DNA from: Drosophila miranda
Lineage: Eukaryota; Arthropoda; Insecta; Diptera; Drosophilidae
Assembly: GCF_003369915.1 (NCBI RefSeq)
Contig: NC_046676.1
Coordinates: 6,138,001-6,202,000 of the forward strand
Direction of reading: 5' to 3'
DNA: 64,000 nt
This document shows positions 24,108-36,466 of the stretch, in pieces. A model generated the notes under the pieces. It was given only the letters and a program-made list of their open reading frames with translations, was not told where the DNA came from and did not search any database. The position numbers and the translations under genes were made by a program. Position 1 is the stretch's first letter; the number at the start of each line of letters is the position of its first letter.

Positions 24108-27100
24108 TTAAGGGCATGTATTTGTATTTGCTGAGCGCTTCTTCGATCGATATGGCCATATCAATCTTGAGACTTTACAGGAAACGGTTTGCTGCCATCT
24201 CCTATTGACATTTTGCTCGAACAATTCGTGCGTTAGGAGCCTGCACGTAGCCAAGGGCATCGCTACTTGCTCCCTCTCCGATAGGAGAGGAATCGTAGTA
24301 CCCTGCCTGGCTAGCTCGTCGGCGGCGTCATTCCCCTCGATGTCCCTGTGGCCGGGGACCCATATAAGGAAGAGATCTAACTGCTCTGCGATCTCGTGCA
24401 GAGACCTGCGGCAGTCATTTACAGTCGCTGAGTTCGACGATATTGAGCCTAGAGCTTTGATAGCTGCTTGGCTGTCCGAGAAGACGCACACTAAGTGCGT
24501 ATCTAGAAGTAGTTTGGAGACGATCGAAATGGCCTCCTTGATGGCTTCAACCTCCGCTTGGAACACACTACAGTGATCCGGGAGCCTGAAGCAATGACTG
24601 ATGTTCAGCTCGCTGCAGTAGCCTCCGCCTCCCACGCGGCCGTCTAGCTTTGAGCCATCAGTGTAGAAGTGGACCGCATTTGCAGGTCCTGGTTCGCCCA
24701 TCTCCCAGTCCTCCCTAGATGGGATTGATACCTGGAAGGGCGTCGAGAGGTGATCACTGGGGATACAGTAATCTGTCCTCTCTGGTAATTGCGGGAGTCT
24801 CATCAGGATTCCCGAGTGCCCAACCGCGGATGCTTTCCACAGTCTGGCTTCTCTCATTCTGAGGGCGGAAAGTGTTGCCACCTTCTTTCCCATGAGATCC
24901 ACAGGGAGGAGGTCCAGCACAGTATCCAGGGCTTCCCCTGGAGTAGTGCGTAGCCCGCCAGTTATGCATAGCTCTGCCATGCGTTGAACTCTGCTGAGTT
25001 TATTGAGGCATGTCCAAGGCTGGCCACCATACCACCACTCCATAGAGCATGATTGGTCATATGATGGCGGTGTAGAGCCACCGAACTATATAGGGGGTCA
25101 TTCCCCATTTTAGGCCGATGGCTTTCCTGCAAGTATAGAGGGCCACTGTGGCCTTCTTTACTCTATCCTCTATGCTCAATTTCCAATCGAGCTTTCTATC
25201 GAGGATTAGGCCAAGATACTTGGCGTTGTTGCTGAAGACTAGCGTTTCCCCACATAGTCTTGGGGGAATCAGTACCGGAACTTTGTACTTCCTAGTGAAA
25301 AGCACCAGTTCCGTTTTAGACGGGTTTACGCCTAACCCGCATTTGTCTGCCCATTTCGACATTTTCGTGAGAGTACTTGTCATGCACTCACACAACGTCT
25401 GCGGAAATTTTCCGGAGAATGCTATGGCAACATCGTCCGCGTACGCCACCACACGGCAGCCACCCCCCTCTATCACCCGCAGCAGTGTGTTCACTGCCAC
25501 GTTCCATAGGAGGGGCGAGAGGACTCCGCCCTGCGGTGTGCCTCTGCTGACAAATCTGGTACACGTTGACGTCCCCAGTGATGCCTCAACCGTCCTGCAT
25601 TGTAGCATCTGATCGATCAGGCTCACCGTCCTGGAGTCAACGCCCAGATCCGTCAGTGCACCCGTGATGGCGGTCGGAAGGATGTTGTTAAAGGCGCCTT
25701 CTATGTCGAGGAAGGCTACTAGGGTGTACTCCTTAAAATTAAGGGACGCTTCGATGATCGATGTGATCGAGTGTAGGGCCGTTTCGGTGGATCTTCCCTT
25801 CCGATAGGCATGCTGGGAGTCTGAGATCAGACTGGACGGAATGCACGCCGTTAGATGCAGCCCCAGGAGCCGCTCCATCGCCTTTAGAAGAAAAGACGAT
25901 AGACTTATGGGTCTGAAATCTTTTGGGGCAGTGTGCGAGGGCTTGCCTGCCTTGGGTATGAATACGACTTTGGTCTGAAGCCAGGTGTCAGGAATGCACC
26001 CGTGGGAGAAGATTTCCTCGTAAATTATTTTGAGCCAGTTAATGGCTTTATGTCCCGCGTGAATCAGTTGGGCAGGGAAAATGCCGTCTGGCCCCGCGGA
26101 CTTGTAGGGTTTAAAGCTTCTGATCGCCCAGGAAATGTTCTCCTGGCTTAGCAGTCTCAGGATGTCATTTGAGGCGACAGAAGGAGGCGCGAGGTAGTTG
26201 GGTCTGTTTTCATCGCAGCCAGGGAAGTGGGTATTTAGGAGAAGATTTAGCGACTCCTCGCTGGACGTAGTCCACGACTGGTCGGTGTTCTTCAAGTAGC
26301 CCAGGGTGGGTGTTGTCTTCGAGAGAACTCTGCGCAAGCGTGAGGCTTCTGAGTTACTCTCGATTTCGCTGCAGAACTTACGCCAGGAGGCGCGTTTGGC
26401 TTTTCTAAGTTCTTTGTTGTAGGTTGACAGACTGGCCTTGTATTCGGCCCAGTTTTGCTCAACGTTTTCAGCCTTAGCTTTATTGAAGAGTCTCCGGGAG
26501 GCTTTCCGGAGTTCACCCAGTTTCGGATTCCACCATTCAGGTTTCTTCCGGCCTCTGTTCTTGCCAGAGGGGCATGCTTTGTCGAGCGCCTTATTGCAGG
26601 CGTCGGTAAAGATCTTAAGAAGACGAGTCGTGGCCTCCGTGGAGAACTCCTCCTCAGATGGGGGCTCAGGGAGAACACGACAGAGGTAATCAGAGTACCG
26701 AGCCCAGTTTGTCCGCCTGATGTTCCGGAATCGGACTGGCTTCGGTACTGAGAAGGAGAAGACAATTTCCACGTACCTGTGGTCCGAGAAGGAGTGCTCT
26801 TCCAGGACCCTCCAGGATACAATGTTACGCTGTATCTCATGAGAGGCAAGCGTGAGGTCCAGGACCTCCTTGCGGTTTTTAATGATAAAGGTGGGATCAC
26901 TACCCCGGATTAATAAGACCATCTGAGTGGTCAGTAAGTAACTGAAAAGGTACTCACCCCTTTCGTTTGTGTCAGTGCTTCCCCACTGACAGTGATGTGC
27001 ATTGGCATCGCACCCCACAATTAGGCCGATGTCCTTGGCCGAGCAGTCTGCGATTAGAGCCCGGAGAGGCGCGTGTGGAGGGGGGTCTGGTTGTTCATGC

Positions 27101-27417
27101 CCCATGTATGCGGAGCAGATCCTCAGTGAGCGCTCCTGGCCTTTGTGGCTCACTGCGGTGTGGTCTTCATTGCTGAAATTTGGGAGCAAAAATAAGTGCA
27201 ACTCTCTTTTTGCAAGAATGCAGGTACGAATTTTACCTGCGGTTTCAGCTACATATAGCTTGTTGTCAGAAGTCCTCAGACCGGAGACCCTGTTTCCGAG
27301 GATCCAGGGCTCCTGAATGAGGACTATGTCGGCTCCACCCTTGGCCAGGTGGAGCAGTAGAGCAGCGCATGCTGCCTTACAATGGTGGAGGTTTATCTGC
27401 AGGAGCGTCAACGACAT
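24108..27417 (-). pseudogene. LINE ORF2: endonuclease, reverse transcriptase, RNase H
   Basis: The first frame (25057-27417, 786 residues) has an apurinic-type endonuclease at the N-terminus (LLQINLHHCKAACAA, IQEPWI, CDANAHHCQWGS, SDHRYVEI) and the reverse transcriptase (FRPISLSSFLLKAMERL, FLDIEGAFNN, GTPQGGVLSPLLWN, VVAYADDVAIAFSG). It ends in a TGA where the sister copy has an Arg codon, and a frame change follows within about 40 bp. RNase H then continues at 24108-25043 (FYTDGSKLDGRVGGGGY, IWVPGHRDIEGND). The frame is cut short by the internal deletion. Not functional as it stands. Confidence 0.85.
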
Positions 27418-28831
27418 TCCTGAGGCTCGCCTCCACCATTGTTGCTTCTAGATCGCTGTCAGGGGACTCCGGCTCCTCCCCGACAACGATGTGGCTGAGA
27501 CCTCTGGCTAGGTCGCTCTCGTCGAACGCGTAGTCGTCCAAGATGTCGTCCGACATCATGGACGCCGCATCCGACGCCGGGTTGTCTTCCTCGCACGAGG
27601 CCCCCTCTTTCGGGATCTCCGGCAGCTCCGGGTCTGGCTCGACCTCCGCTTGCCTGCCCTTGCGATCGGACTTGTAAGTGGATATGGTGACCTTCTTGTA
27701 GCCATAATCCACTACACCGTCCGACTTTGCGAGGAGATCAATGGATTCCTCATTTAGGACGAGGATAATCTGGCGCCTCTGCCCTTGGATATCCTCCACC
27801 TTTGCCACCTTCCAATCGGCTGTAGGAAGGTGGGTGTTGCAGACCTGCAGTAACCTGAGGATCTTCTCAGGCTCTGCAGGCTTAGCCGAGACCCACGCTC
27901 TGGCTCTCGGGCGACTAGGGACATCTTCCCACTTCACGGCCTCCAGTTTCGCCCCTGGATAGACCTCTTTTAGGGCCGCCACCGCCTTCATGTAGAGGGC
28001 CGCAGAGCGAGCGTCTTGGCAGGCGATGGCTTTCACCTTGCCTTGATGCCACCCTGCGTCCTCACACTTTGGCGGTGGTCCGCCGTTCTCCTCCAGTTCC
28101 AGTAGGAACCGGTCCTGGAGCTCGTTCTCCACCAGGTGCCACTTATCGCGAGGGACATGGCCGTCCTCGGCGCCCCTGTTCAGGACACCGATCAGGGTAT
28201 TGCCCCTCGCCACCTCAGCGAACGACCGGTTCGTGAGGTGGGTCTTCACCCGCTTGGCTTGCTGGGCTTGGCCTGGCTGATTTGCGGGGTCCTCCGCTGA
28301 GCGTTGCCGCTTGTTGGGGGCCTTGGCTGCGCCCTTTCCGGCTTTGGCTGGCTGGAACAGTGGAAGGATTGAGCAGGCCCACAGCCTCTGCTCCTTTCCT
28401 TCGGCTGACGCCTTGAAGTTCCGGTCTTCGTTGGACAGGATGAAAGCCGCTCGTCTCCTGTCCTGGTACGACGGCTTTCCTCCCCGTGGTGCAGAGACGC
28501 TGCCCGCCGGGGCTCCCATGGGTTCTTCGGTCCCGGTGCGCTTACCAGCCGCGATTACGCTCTGCTTGGCAGCCACCCCGGTATCCGCTTCGCCCTTGGA
28601 GCCACCCGACTTGGAAGGACCCGATTGGCTTTTCGGGCCCCCCCTCGCTGCGGCTGCTGCCTGAAGACGGTGGACCGACTCAGTCTCCTTCCCCGTCTTC
28701 TTTGGACCCGGTTTCCCAGGCGCTGGTGCAGAGGGATTGGCTTGTCCCTCCGGTACTTTAAGAGGAGTACCGAGCTCCTTTGCGGCTTTGTTGGTTTTTA
28801 TATATTTATTATTTGGCATAGTAGCTCCCAC
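27377..28831 (-). CDS. LINE ORF1 (nucleic-acid-binding protein)
   Basis: Open frame of 484 residues. The first third is Lys/Pro/Ala-rich and low in complexity. A globular middle part (about residues 200-400) includes the HLVENELQDRFLLELEE helix and a repeated beta-strand block around WHQGKVKAIACQDARSA and WVSAKPAEPEKILRLLQ, as in ORF1 proteins of insect LOA/R1-type LINEs. The end is acidic. It overlaps the start of ORF2 by 41 nt, an arrangement usual in this LINE group. No CCHC knuckles are visible. Confidence 0.8.
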   Translation of the reverse strand: MGATMPNNKYIKTNKAAKELGTPLKVPEGQANPSAPAPGKPGPKKTGKETESVHRLQAAAAARGGPKSQSGPSKSGGSKGEADTGVAAKQSVIAAGKRTGTEEPMGAPAGSVSAPRGGKPSYQDRRRAAFILSNEDRNFKASAEGKEQRLWACSILPLFQPAKAGKGAAKAPNKRQRSAEDPANQPGQAQQAKRVKTHLTNRSFAEVARGNTLIGVLNRGAEDGHVPRDKWHLVENELQDRFLLELEENGGPPPKCEDAGWHQGKVKAIACQDARSAALYMKAVAALKEVYPGAKLEAVKWEDVPSRPRARAWVSAKPAEPEKILRLLQVCNTHLPTADWKVAKVEDIQGQRRQIILVLNEESIDLLAKSDGVVDYGYKKVTISTYKSDRKGRQAEVEPDPELPEIPKEGASCEEDNPASDAASMMSDDILDDYAFDESDLARGLSHIVVGEEPESPDSDLEATMVEASLRNVVDAPADKPPPL

Positions 28832-29339
28832 GAGTAGGCGGGAAGGGGATGGTCACCCGAGGCATAGCCCGCTTGCCCCGGGAAGCCTGATTTAAACTGG
28901 AGGTCGGCAGGTATCCAGAGTCCGCATATTAGCGACCGGGCACCCCCCCGGCCATGCATCCCTCGGCATATAACAGTGTCACCTTGGATTGGGGTAATTT
29001 CACTGAGAGTTTTCTTCTCTCCGCCCGACTACCATTCGCCAGCATCCTAGCAGAGGCATGACCGTGCTAGGACCTGTTTCCAGCCGCCCTCACGGGGAGA
29101 GTATAGTCGCAATTCCACCGGTGTGCACAGTTACGGCGGGTGACGGTTCGCTCGCAACCCTCTGTGTCCTAGGGGGGGTGTGAGACGCAGACCGCACCGG
29201 GTATTACTAACCGGAGCGGCTGCGCCTCAGTTCCGAGTTCACAGTTGTGCGAGCCGACCCGTCATCCGTTTGTCCCCCTGTAGCACCCGATGGCTGACGG
29301 CCAAATGCTCACTTACTTTTTATGCTTTTATTTGTATGT

Positions 29340-29520
29340 TGGCCTTTTTCGTCAAAACCTTATTTTAGACTCAATCAAATAAAAAGAAGTCCCTAAAATT
29401 CGCCAATCTTGTAGAAAATTTATTCATTAATCGGAAAAAATTATGTATTCAGGGCTCAGGGTCCAAGCTAGCTAGTAATATTCAACTTTAATATTAAAAT
29501 CAAGGAAAATGATTTCCGAT
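29340..29520 (-). repeat. AT-rich dispersed repeat, inverted copy
   Basis: Inverted relative to the copies at 13.6-14.8 kb. It shares the AAATTTATTCATTAATC and CTAGCTAGTAATATTC phrases. No coding content. Confidence 0.5.
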
Positions 29521-29614
29521 CATGGACGGAGAACGGATAGCCCATTGCGGAGCAGTGGGTATTTTAATACCCTCCAAGAAAATTATGAACTTGAAACATA
29601 TCGTGGTCTTTATT

Positions 29615-30100
29615 TGGATTCCTTTTTGATCACAAACTGTGTTTTAACAGCCATATAGCCGTTAATAAAGCTAAAAGAGTCTTTAGCGTTCATCAAGCTT
29701 TGGTCCTAGAAGTTTGACGACCCGTATATGACCAAACAACTGTACATACCCGCAGTATACTGATCAGCAGGCTCCTAGTGCAAAAGCAATTTTTAGTTTT
29801 TTCCCTTTGTAATTTTAACTGCGACTCTGGCAGCATCTAGCCACTAAGCCGATCTAGGCTACATCTTATTGACCTGTTTTCATTGCACCATAGCAGAATA
29901 TTTTATGGGGCAATGTTTGCGCACAAGCTCCTTCTCGGAAGGATTAACTTTCCGATTCCGTCTAGACCTACCCGAGTTTTTTGGCCTATCCGTAGGTGAA
30001 ATTATGCCCAGCATGAACCTTTGCAATAATTATAGCTCCTTTTATCTGAACTATAGAACATAATATTTACAATCACCCAAACAAACAGAAAATGTTAGTG
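29615..30100 (+). mobile_element. Decayed CR1-like LINE fragment
   Basis: Matches, with many changes and gaps, the 3' part of the reverse transcriptase frame at 33660-34130: for example CCATATAGCC, AATAAAGCTAA, GCGTTCATCAAGC and TTTGACGACCCGTA occur in the same order. Much older or less constrained than the copy at 31.6-34.2 kb. Sequence from 30100 to 30603 is AT-rich with no gene seen. Confidence 0.7.
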
Positions 30101-30603
30101 GGTTAAGTGGGATAAATTCGCTTTTTTCATTCATATACTTCTTAGGGTGACACTGCTGCTCTCGCAACGAAAAGAAAGGTCGTAATTTCGAATGGGCTAT
30201 AAAAAAGGTTATGGACAACAGGCAAAAACAGGTATATAATGGTATATTTTATCAATTTCATCTATTAAATTTAATTTTCGAAGTTATATTTAAGATAAAA
30301 GGGTATGTAAGCTACCGTACGCAGGTTTCATGAATTTTCGATTTTAAATCGTACTTACATACGTGCATCATTTATTCCAATGGTTTCCATTAAAATCCTT
30401 TTCTTTCATTCACTTTCAAACAATTTATATTTGGTGCTCAAGTGTGGTGGGACTAGCTCTCTTTTTTTTGGGATTTACTTTCCATTTTGTGATGGGATAC
30501 CCACTCTTCGTAGAGAGATTTTTCCTCGCCACAATGTCTCTTTTCAGCTCAACAATATCCCTACTTTTCATACTCACTTACGTTTTATTACGTCTAATGT
30601 TGT

Positions 30604-33600
30604 TATACCCGATACTTAGTCAGTATGGCTCTCCTCCGGCAGACGCCGCTAATATTAAACGACACGACAAAGAGTGCGTGCGAGAGAGACAGAAAATCAG
30701 TCTGAGCGTGACGTCGGGCGCTGCGTAGCCAGTGCAAATTGATTTGTTCCTTTTGGCTATAAAAATGATCTGATCTGATCCAGATTCAGCAATCTGATAG
30801 ATATGGTCATTATCTATGATTCTGCGTTTTTAGTTTTCTCGAATGTGCAATATTGTGGATGCAACAGATTTTCGTCCTTTGTGGGGGAGGAAGGGGGTGG
30901 GGCGAAATTCTGAGATATACGTTTTATAGTGAGATCTAACAGAAGTGCGGATACCAAATTTGGTTACTCTAGCCTTAATAGTCTCTGAGATTTGTGGATG
31001 CCCCAGATTTTCGTCCTTTGCGGGGGCGGACGGGGATGTGCCGAAATTTGGACACGAAACGGTCAAGGTCCGATATCACAGGAGTGTGGATACCAAATTT
31101 GGTTGCTCTGGCTCTTATAGGTTCTGAGATCCTTGAACTCATATTTTGCAATTGGCAAAGCCGACCATGAAACCTGTGTGTTAGAGAGAGACAGAGCGAG
31201 AAAGAATGAAATTGTTTTCTTGATTCTGGCTATAATAATTATACGATCTGGTTGAGATTTTACACTCTAGAACATATAGTCATCCTCTACGATTCTGCGT
31301 TTTTGGTTTTATCGTATCTTTAAAAATGTAAATGCCACAGATTTTCGTCCGCGGAAGTGGGCGGGGCGAAGTTTTGAAATATTTTTGTAGCAGTAACATA
31401 TCACAGAAGTCTGGATCCAAAACATCGTTGCTCTAGCTCTTATAGTCTTTGAGCACTAGGCGCTGAAGGGGACGGACAGACGGACGGACGGACAGACAGA
31501 CATGGCTCAATCGACTCGGCTATTGATGCTGATCAAGAATATATATACTTTATGGGGTCGGAAACGATTCCTTCTGGACGTTACACACATCCACTTTTAC
31601 CACAAATCTAATATACCCCAATACTATGTCTATTTAAACCTGGCTTAACTCCTCTGTCAATGATCATGAAATTTTCATTGATAGTTACACTATTTATAGA
31701 ATGGACCGCCCATCTTTTGCAGGTGGGGTTCTGATTGCAGATAAATCTGTTTTCTCATCTGAGTTATTCCCATTCAATAACATTCATGGAATTGAATTTG
31801 TTGCAAAGTTCGTGTTGGCTCCGCATTTTTCTATTTAACCTGCTCTTACATTCCTCCCAGGTCTGATGCTGAGCTTTACTTACTTAGGGTGCAATGATCG
31901 AATTATTGTCATGGGGGACTTTAACCTCCCATTTCTTTCTTGGCTGCCTTGTAATGACGCTAACCTGTTGTTTCCCAATTGCCATAATGACTTTATCAAT
32001 GGGCTAACGGATATTTCCCTTGTCCAAATTAATGCCGTTAAAAACATTAGGGACAGACTTCTTGACCTCGTTTTTGTTAACGATGGTTCTCTTGCTACGG
32101 TATCTAGAGCAAGCCCAATATCTCTCCCTGAAGATCCTTACCATGCAACTTTGTTGATATCACTGGAGTGTACACAATCTGGAGGTGCTGACAGTTCCAT
32201 GGCTCCTTGTCACATAAAGTGTTTTCGCAAAACAAACTTTATCGATTTAGATCTACATCTCTCGCGTGTTGATTGGTCGTTTCTTTATTCATTACCGAAC
32301 ATAGATGCAACTGTTAACTCGTTTTATAGTTCTATTTACTCCGCCCTTAATACGTTTGTTCCAGATATCACTGTACCTGTATCGTCCAAGCCTCCCTGGT
32401 TCTCCAAGTATTTGTCATACTTAAAAAATAATAAATCCCGGCTCTATAAAAAGTACCAGAAGTCGGGCTCCACGTTGGCCTTAGCTCTATACTCCTCCGC
32501 TCGCTCTCTGTTCCTTGCCGTCAATAGTCAGTGTTATAATCATTACCTTTCACAATGTAGTAGTAACTTTCGTAGTGATCCTAAAAAATTCTATTCGTTC
32601 GTTAACTCTAAGCGCAAGTCTAACGTTTTTCCTCCGTCCCTTCATTACCAGAACAAAACAGAAGCTTCTGCTGTTGGTATTGCAAATTTATTCGCTAACT
32701 TTTTCCAAACAACGTACTCGTCTCATATTTACAACGCATCCACTCCGTATCCGTACCAGCTACCTCAAGCTAACAGCATTTTTCTGCCCTTTTTCGAGGA
32801 AAGCGTTGTTCTGGAAGGTTTGTCATCTATAGACATCTCGTTTTCTGCGGGTCCAGATAAGGTACCAAGTTGCATCTTAAAACACTGTGCCCAGTCCCTT
32901 TGCAAACCCTTGACCTTTCTCTTCAACCTCTCCTTGGAACAGTCTTGTCTCCCAGTAATTTGGAATGAGTCCTACATCATTCCGCTTCACAAAAAAGGTT
33001 CAAGATCAAACATTGAAAACTATCGTGGTATCGCAAAGCTTTCCGCCATCCCGAAGCTTCTTGAGTTCCTGGTCACCCGGCAACTGCAACATCTTTGTTG
33101 CAGCTTGATATCTCCGTCGCAACACGGTTTTTTCAGACATCGTTCAACATCGACTAACCTTCTTGAGTTTTCTAACCTAATCCACCGTGGTTTTCAAATT
33201 GGTTTGCAGACGGATGTAGTTTTTACGGACTTCAGCAAGGCATTCGATTCTGTGAACCATGCTCTGCTTATTCAAAAGCTCTCTTTATTAGGGTTCCCAA
33301 CGAATCTTCTAGATTGGATCTTGTCCTATCTCTCAACGTGTTTTGTTTTCTAACGTGTTGTCAAATACTGTTGGGCCCGCTTCTGTTTATTTTATTTGTG
33401 AACGACCTTCCTCAATTTATAACATACTCTACTACACTAATGTATGCTGATGATGTCAAAATCTGTCTTTCTTACTCTGATTGGTATTTGCACACACGCC
33501 TTCAACTTGATCTAAGTGAACTACTATTGTGGTGTTCAACTAATCTTCTTTTTCTGAACCTTTCCAAATGCAAACTTATGACATTTTACCGTCGCGCTCC

Positions 33601-34270
33601 TCATTTTGTCTCATATGTTCTAGGAAACCATGTCCTTGAGCGAATTTCGAGTTCAAATGACCTCGGAGTCCTTTTTGATCATAAGATGTGTTTCAACACC
33701 CATATAGCTGCAACTGTAAATAAAGCTAAGGGTGTTTTAGCGTTCATCAAGCGTTGGTCCAAGGAGTTTGACGACCCGTACGTTACGAAACAACTGTACA
33801 TCTCGTTAGTTCGTCCTATATTGGAGTATTGTTCTTGTGTGTGGAGCCCGCAGTATAAAGAGCAGCAGGCTGTTATTGAATCCGTGCAAAAGCAATTTTT
33901 AATTTTTGCCCTTCGGAACTTTAACTGGGACTCGGGTAGAATCTTGCCACCCTACCGGTCTAGGCTAAATCTTATTGACCTGCCGTCGTTGCACCATCGC
34001 AGAATAGGCCTATCCGTCTACCCATATGTAGGTCTAATTATGCTGATCATGAACCTTTTAGGGTTTTATGCCATAATTATAACTCCCTCTGTCAAACCCT
34101 ATCCCCTGAACTGTCTCTTAAACTAATTGCATGCAATATTTATAATCATTTAAATTTAGCTAACTTTTAACTTATCTTTTTCCGCCTTTAGTAACTAAGT
34201 ACCATTATTAACAGATAATTTGTTAATTTAATAAATAAATAGACAATACTCATTTTGAGTATCGGGTATA
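30604..34270. repeat. DINE-1/Helitron-like repeat, copy 2, split by a LINE
   Basis: The repeat runs 30604-31625 and resumes at 34244 or 34250 after the inserted LINE. Removing the LINE and one copy of the duplicated CAATACT restores the exact end seen in copies 1 and 3 (CCCCAATACTCATTTTGAG). It lacks the left hairpin block present in the other two copies. Internal blocks are close to copy 1, so these copies are fairly young. Confidence 0.75.
31626..34243 (+). mobile_element. 5'-truncated CR1/Jockey-type LINE
   Basis: Non-LTR element with endonuclease and reverse transcriptase and no RNase H. Frame 31866-33353 carries the endonuclease end (RIIVMGDFNLPFLSW, LDLVFVND, EDPYHATLLISL) and the RT first half (SAGPDKVPSCIL, NYRGIAKLSAIPKLLE, FTDFSKAFDSVNHALL). 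Frame 33314-34126 carries LMYADDVKICL and the thumb region. Between the frames a short segment around the usual GVPQGS box is missing. The 3' end is an AATAAATAAAT tail. A 7-bp target duplication, CAATACT, flanks it (31619-31625 and 34244-34250). Confidence 0.85.
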
Positions 34271-34289
34271 ACTAGTCAGTCTCTGTTTT

Positions 34290-34733
34290 AAAGCTATTTC
34301 AACGGTAATTTGCAGCTTCTTGTCTTCTTACAGAGACCAAGAATAGGTATCGGGATCGAGCTATATGTATATACAGTACACTACGAGAATATGCATGAAT
34401 ATGTCTAAAACATATCAAACTGAGAAAAGGTCTTTATTAATTACGTTTTAAAACTGCAGGCATTATTCAACGGAATATCAAAATTGAGCAATAGGAACGA
34501 TTTTTCTCTTACGTTTTGGTACCTCTTTTTGTGTTGAGTTTTTCGTTTAAACCTTGTTTTAGTCAAAATAAAATAAGAGCATGTATTTAAAATTAACCAG
34601 TCATGTAGAAAATAGGTTAATTTTTTGGAATGAAATAGCAAAAACGAGGAAATGGATAATATAACGTGAATTCGTCAGTATATTTACGTTATATTTTTAA
34701 AATGAAACGGTATATTTTAGTATATTTCTGAGG
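34290..34733 (-). repeat. AT-rich dispersed repeat with motif 6 at its end
   Basis: Inverted copy of the family at 13.6-14.8 kb; the pieces around 34390-34450 match 14330-14390 and those around 34545-34733 match 48258-48480, both in reverse complement. Its right end carries two motif 6 matches (near 34706-34717 and 34717-34728). It abuts the anillin-derived fragment at 34734. Confidence 0.6.
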
Positions 34734-36160
34734 ACATAATTCTGCAAGGAGGACACCGCTTCCAAAAGGATCCGTGCGAGCTGTCGCTGAAGGAGCGCAT
34801 GAAGCTTTTCGAGACCGCCAACAACAAGGCCATAATACCGAAGGCTCCAATAGCATCTGCAGCTAGCGTTAGTCAGATCAGACCCGAGGAGTCGAAAGGT
34901 GAGTGCGCTTTCTGTCGAATATTACTCCTAAATTTCATTCCATTGCTGCCTTTTTTGATCCCATAGCCCATGTTTCTGCTGTGCATCCTGTCACAGCGGC
35001 TGCTGTCTCCTCTAAAGAGGCTGCTGAGAGCGCTGTGGCGGCTCAAAAGCCGAAGCCAGAGAATAAGTTGTGCGCCAAGGTGGCTGCCCTTGTGTCCAAT
35101 GCGGAGAGCATCAAGCATATTGATCGGCAGCGTCAGGAAGACATGAAAATCATCCCAAATCGCTTCAAAATGCACAAGGAAATCTTTGCTCCGCAGGCAG
35201 TGGCACGGGCAACACCACCGCCAGCATCAGTAACAGCGACAGTATCCAAGGTGGTACGGCCCATGCCTTCGCCAATGTCTGGGCTCTCTCCGGCCCTTGC
35301 CCGCAGCAAGAGGCGCTCAGGTAAGCCACGATGAACGGTAGACATTCAACGAACATTGTAGCTGACACTATTGTAATTTCAGCTCCTATTATCGACGAGG
35401 AGGCGAAACGAATTCAGAGCGCCATTCCGCCCTCTCTGACCACGACTCTAGTGGGGAAAACTTCTGTGCTACGGTAACAGCCACAGTTACAGCCACCAGC
35501 ATGTGCAATGGCAGCCTTGGTCGCGCAGTGCAGCGCAATGAGGCGAAGTTGGAGGAGCAGCAGCAGAGTTCTGGTTGAAAATCCTTGGATCAGCGCAACT
35601 AATCTCATTGTCCTTTGCAGACTGTGCGCTATGCCGATCAGGATTTCTACTACAACCAGGACAGTTCGCTTAACTCGTCGCAGGCCTCGGTCGGCATTGA
35701 TGACTATTTAGATGAGGCTCTGGTCGACGACTATGACATCACTCAGAATGATGACAGCCATGATGACTTGGACAGCCACCTATCGAGGGGCGTAAGTTTT
35801 CTCTGTTTCCTCTTTTGTTCCACCCACTTATAATCCGTTTGTACAGAGCAAAGAAAACCCGGCCCCAACGAGTTGCCTTACTATTGCCGATCAGGAGATC
35901 ATGGACCGCAAAGACCTATTCGACAAGCAGCGGCAGGAAATATTACTGGCGCCAGAGCAGGGGCAGCTCGAAAAAGAGCGCCAAAAGATCAGGGCCAAAA
36001 AGGATTATCTTCAGCAATTGACATTTCAATGCATAGGAAAACCTCCCGAAGAAGAGAAATCCTTAATCCCTCTAATCCCTAAGAGGACCTATGAAGTACC
36101 AGCCGACAGCAGCAGCTCTATTACAAGACAAGTAACCGGCCTAACCGGTCCCCATGTCTA
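34734..36160 (+). pseudogene. Partial duplicate of anillin (scraps), broken
   Basis: The plus strand encodes the middle of anillin, the actin- and septin-binding ring protein, and keeps introns. Pieces: 34734-34899 (FQKDPCELSLKERMKLFET), 34967-35319 (NKLCAKVAALVSNAESIKHI, RFKMHKEIFAPQ), from about 35382 to 35573, about 35629-35790 (ADQDFYYNQDSSLNSSQASV, IDDYLDEALVDDYDI) and about 35847-36160 (IMDRKDLFDKQRQEI, KKDYLQQLTFQ). The third piece changes frame near 35411. The N-terminal exons and the C-terminal anillin-homology and PH domains are absent; the last frame stops at 36160. Retained introns mean a DNA-level copy. It starts exactly where a motif-6-bearing repeat ends. Confidence 0.75.
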
Positions 36161-36458
36161 ACAGACTATTGTACGGCGGACTCAATAAACATGTAGCACA
36201 AAAATTAAATTCCTTGTATTTTATTTATATTTGTAATTGGGAACAGTAAAAAATAAAAATACAATACAATTAATACTACAAATATTTTAGCATTTTTTCC
36301 TTTTCTTTTCCATTCTTCCTTCAAACGTAAACAGACTTATTCCGTTTGTCTTGCTCAAGCTCATATGTGTATGTATGAGTAAGTAAGGACAAAGTACAAA
36401 GCAAAATGTAAAATTTTAAATTTTTTTATCGTTTCAAAATACAATTTTTTTTACCTCT

Positions 36459-36466
36459 TATCGATA
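36459..36466. promoter_or_regulatory. DRE (TATCGATA) upstream of the AFG1-like gene
   Basis: Perfect DRE about 185 bp before the AFG1-like start codon. A motif 6 match in the opposite orientation follows at about 36489-36500. Confidence 0.65.

Larger units (their letters stand above)
23985..29315 (-). mobile_element. LOA-type LINE, nearly full length
   Basis: A two-ORF LINE on the minus strand, related to the copy at the left edge of the window. It has a GC-rich 5' untranslated region (28832 to about 29315), ORF1 and ORF2 (listed separately) and a 3' untranslated region (about 23985-24107) alignable with that of the first copy. About 90 codons between the RNase H domain and the 3' untranslated region, including the terminal finger, are missing compared with the left-edge copy. 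ORF2 is also interrupted near 25040-25060. It therefore looks recent but is not intact. I found no clear target duplication. Confidence 0.85.

Noticed and set aside
24205-24576. Plus-strand open frame over the LINE RNase H
   Set aside because: Antisense shadow of the RNase H domain of the LOA-type LINE.
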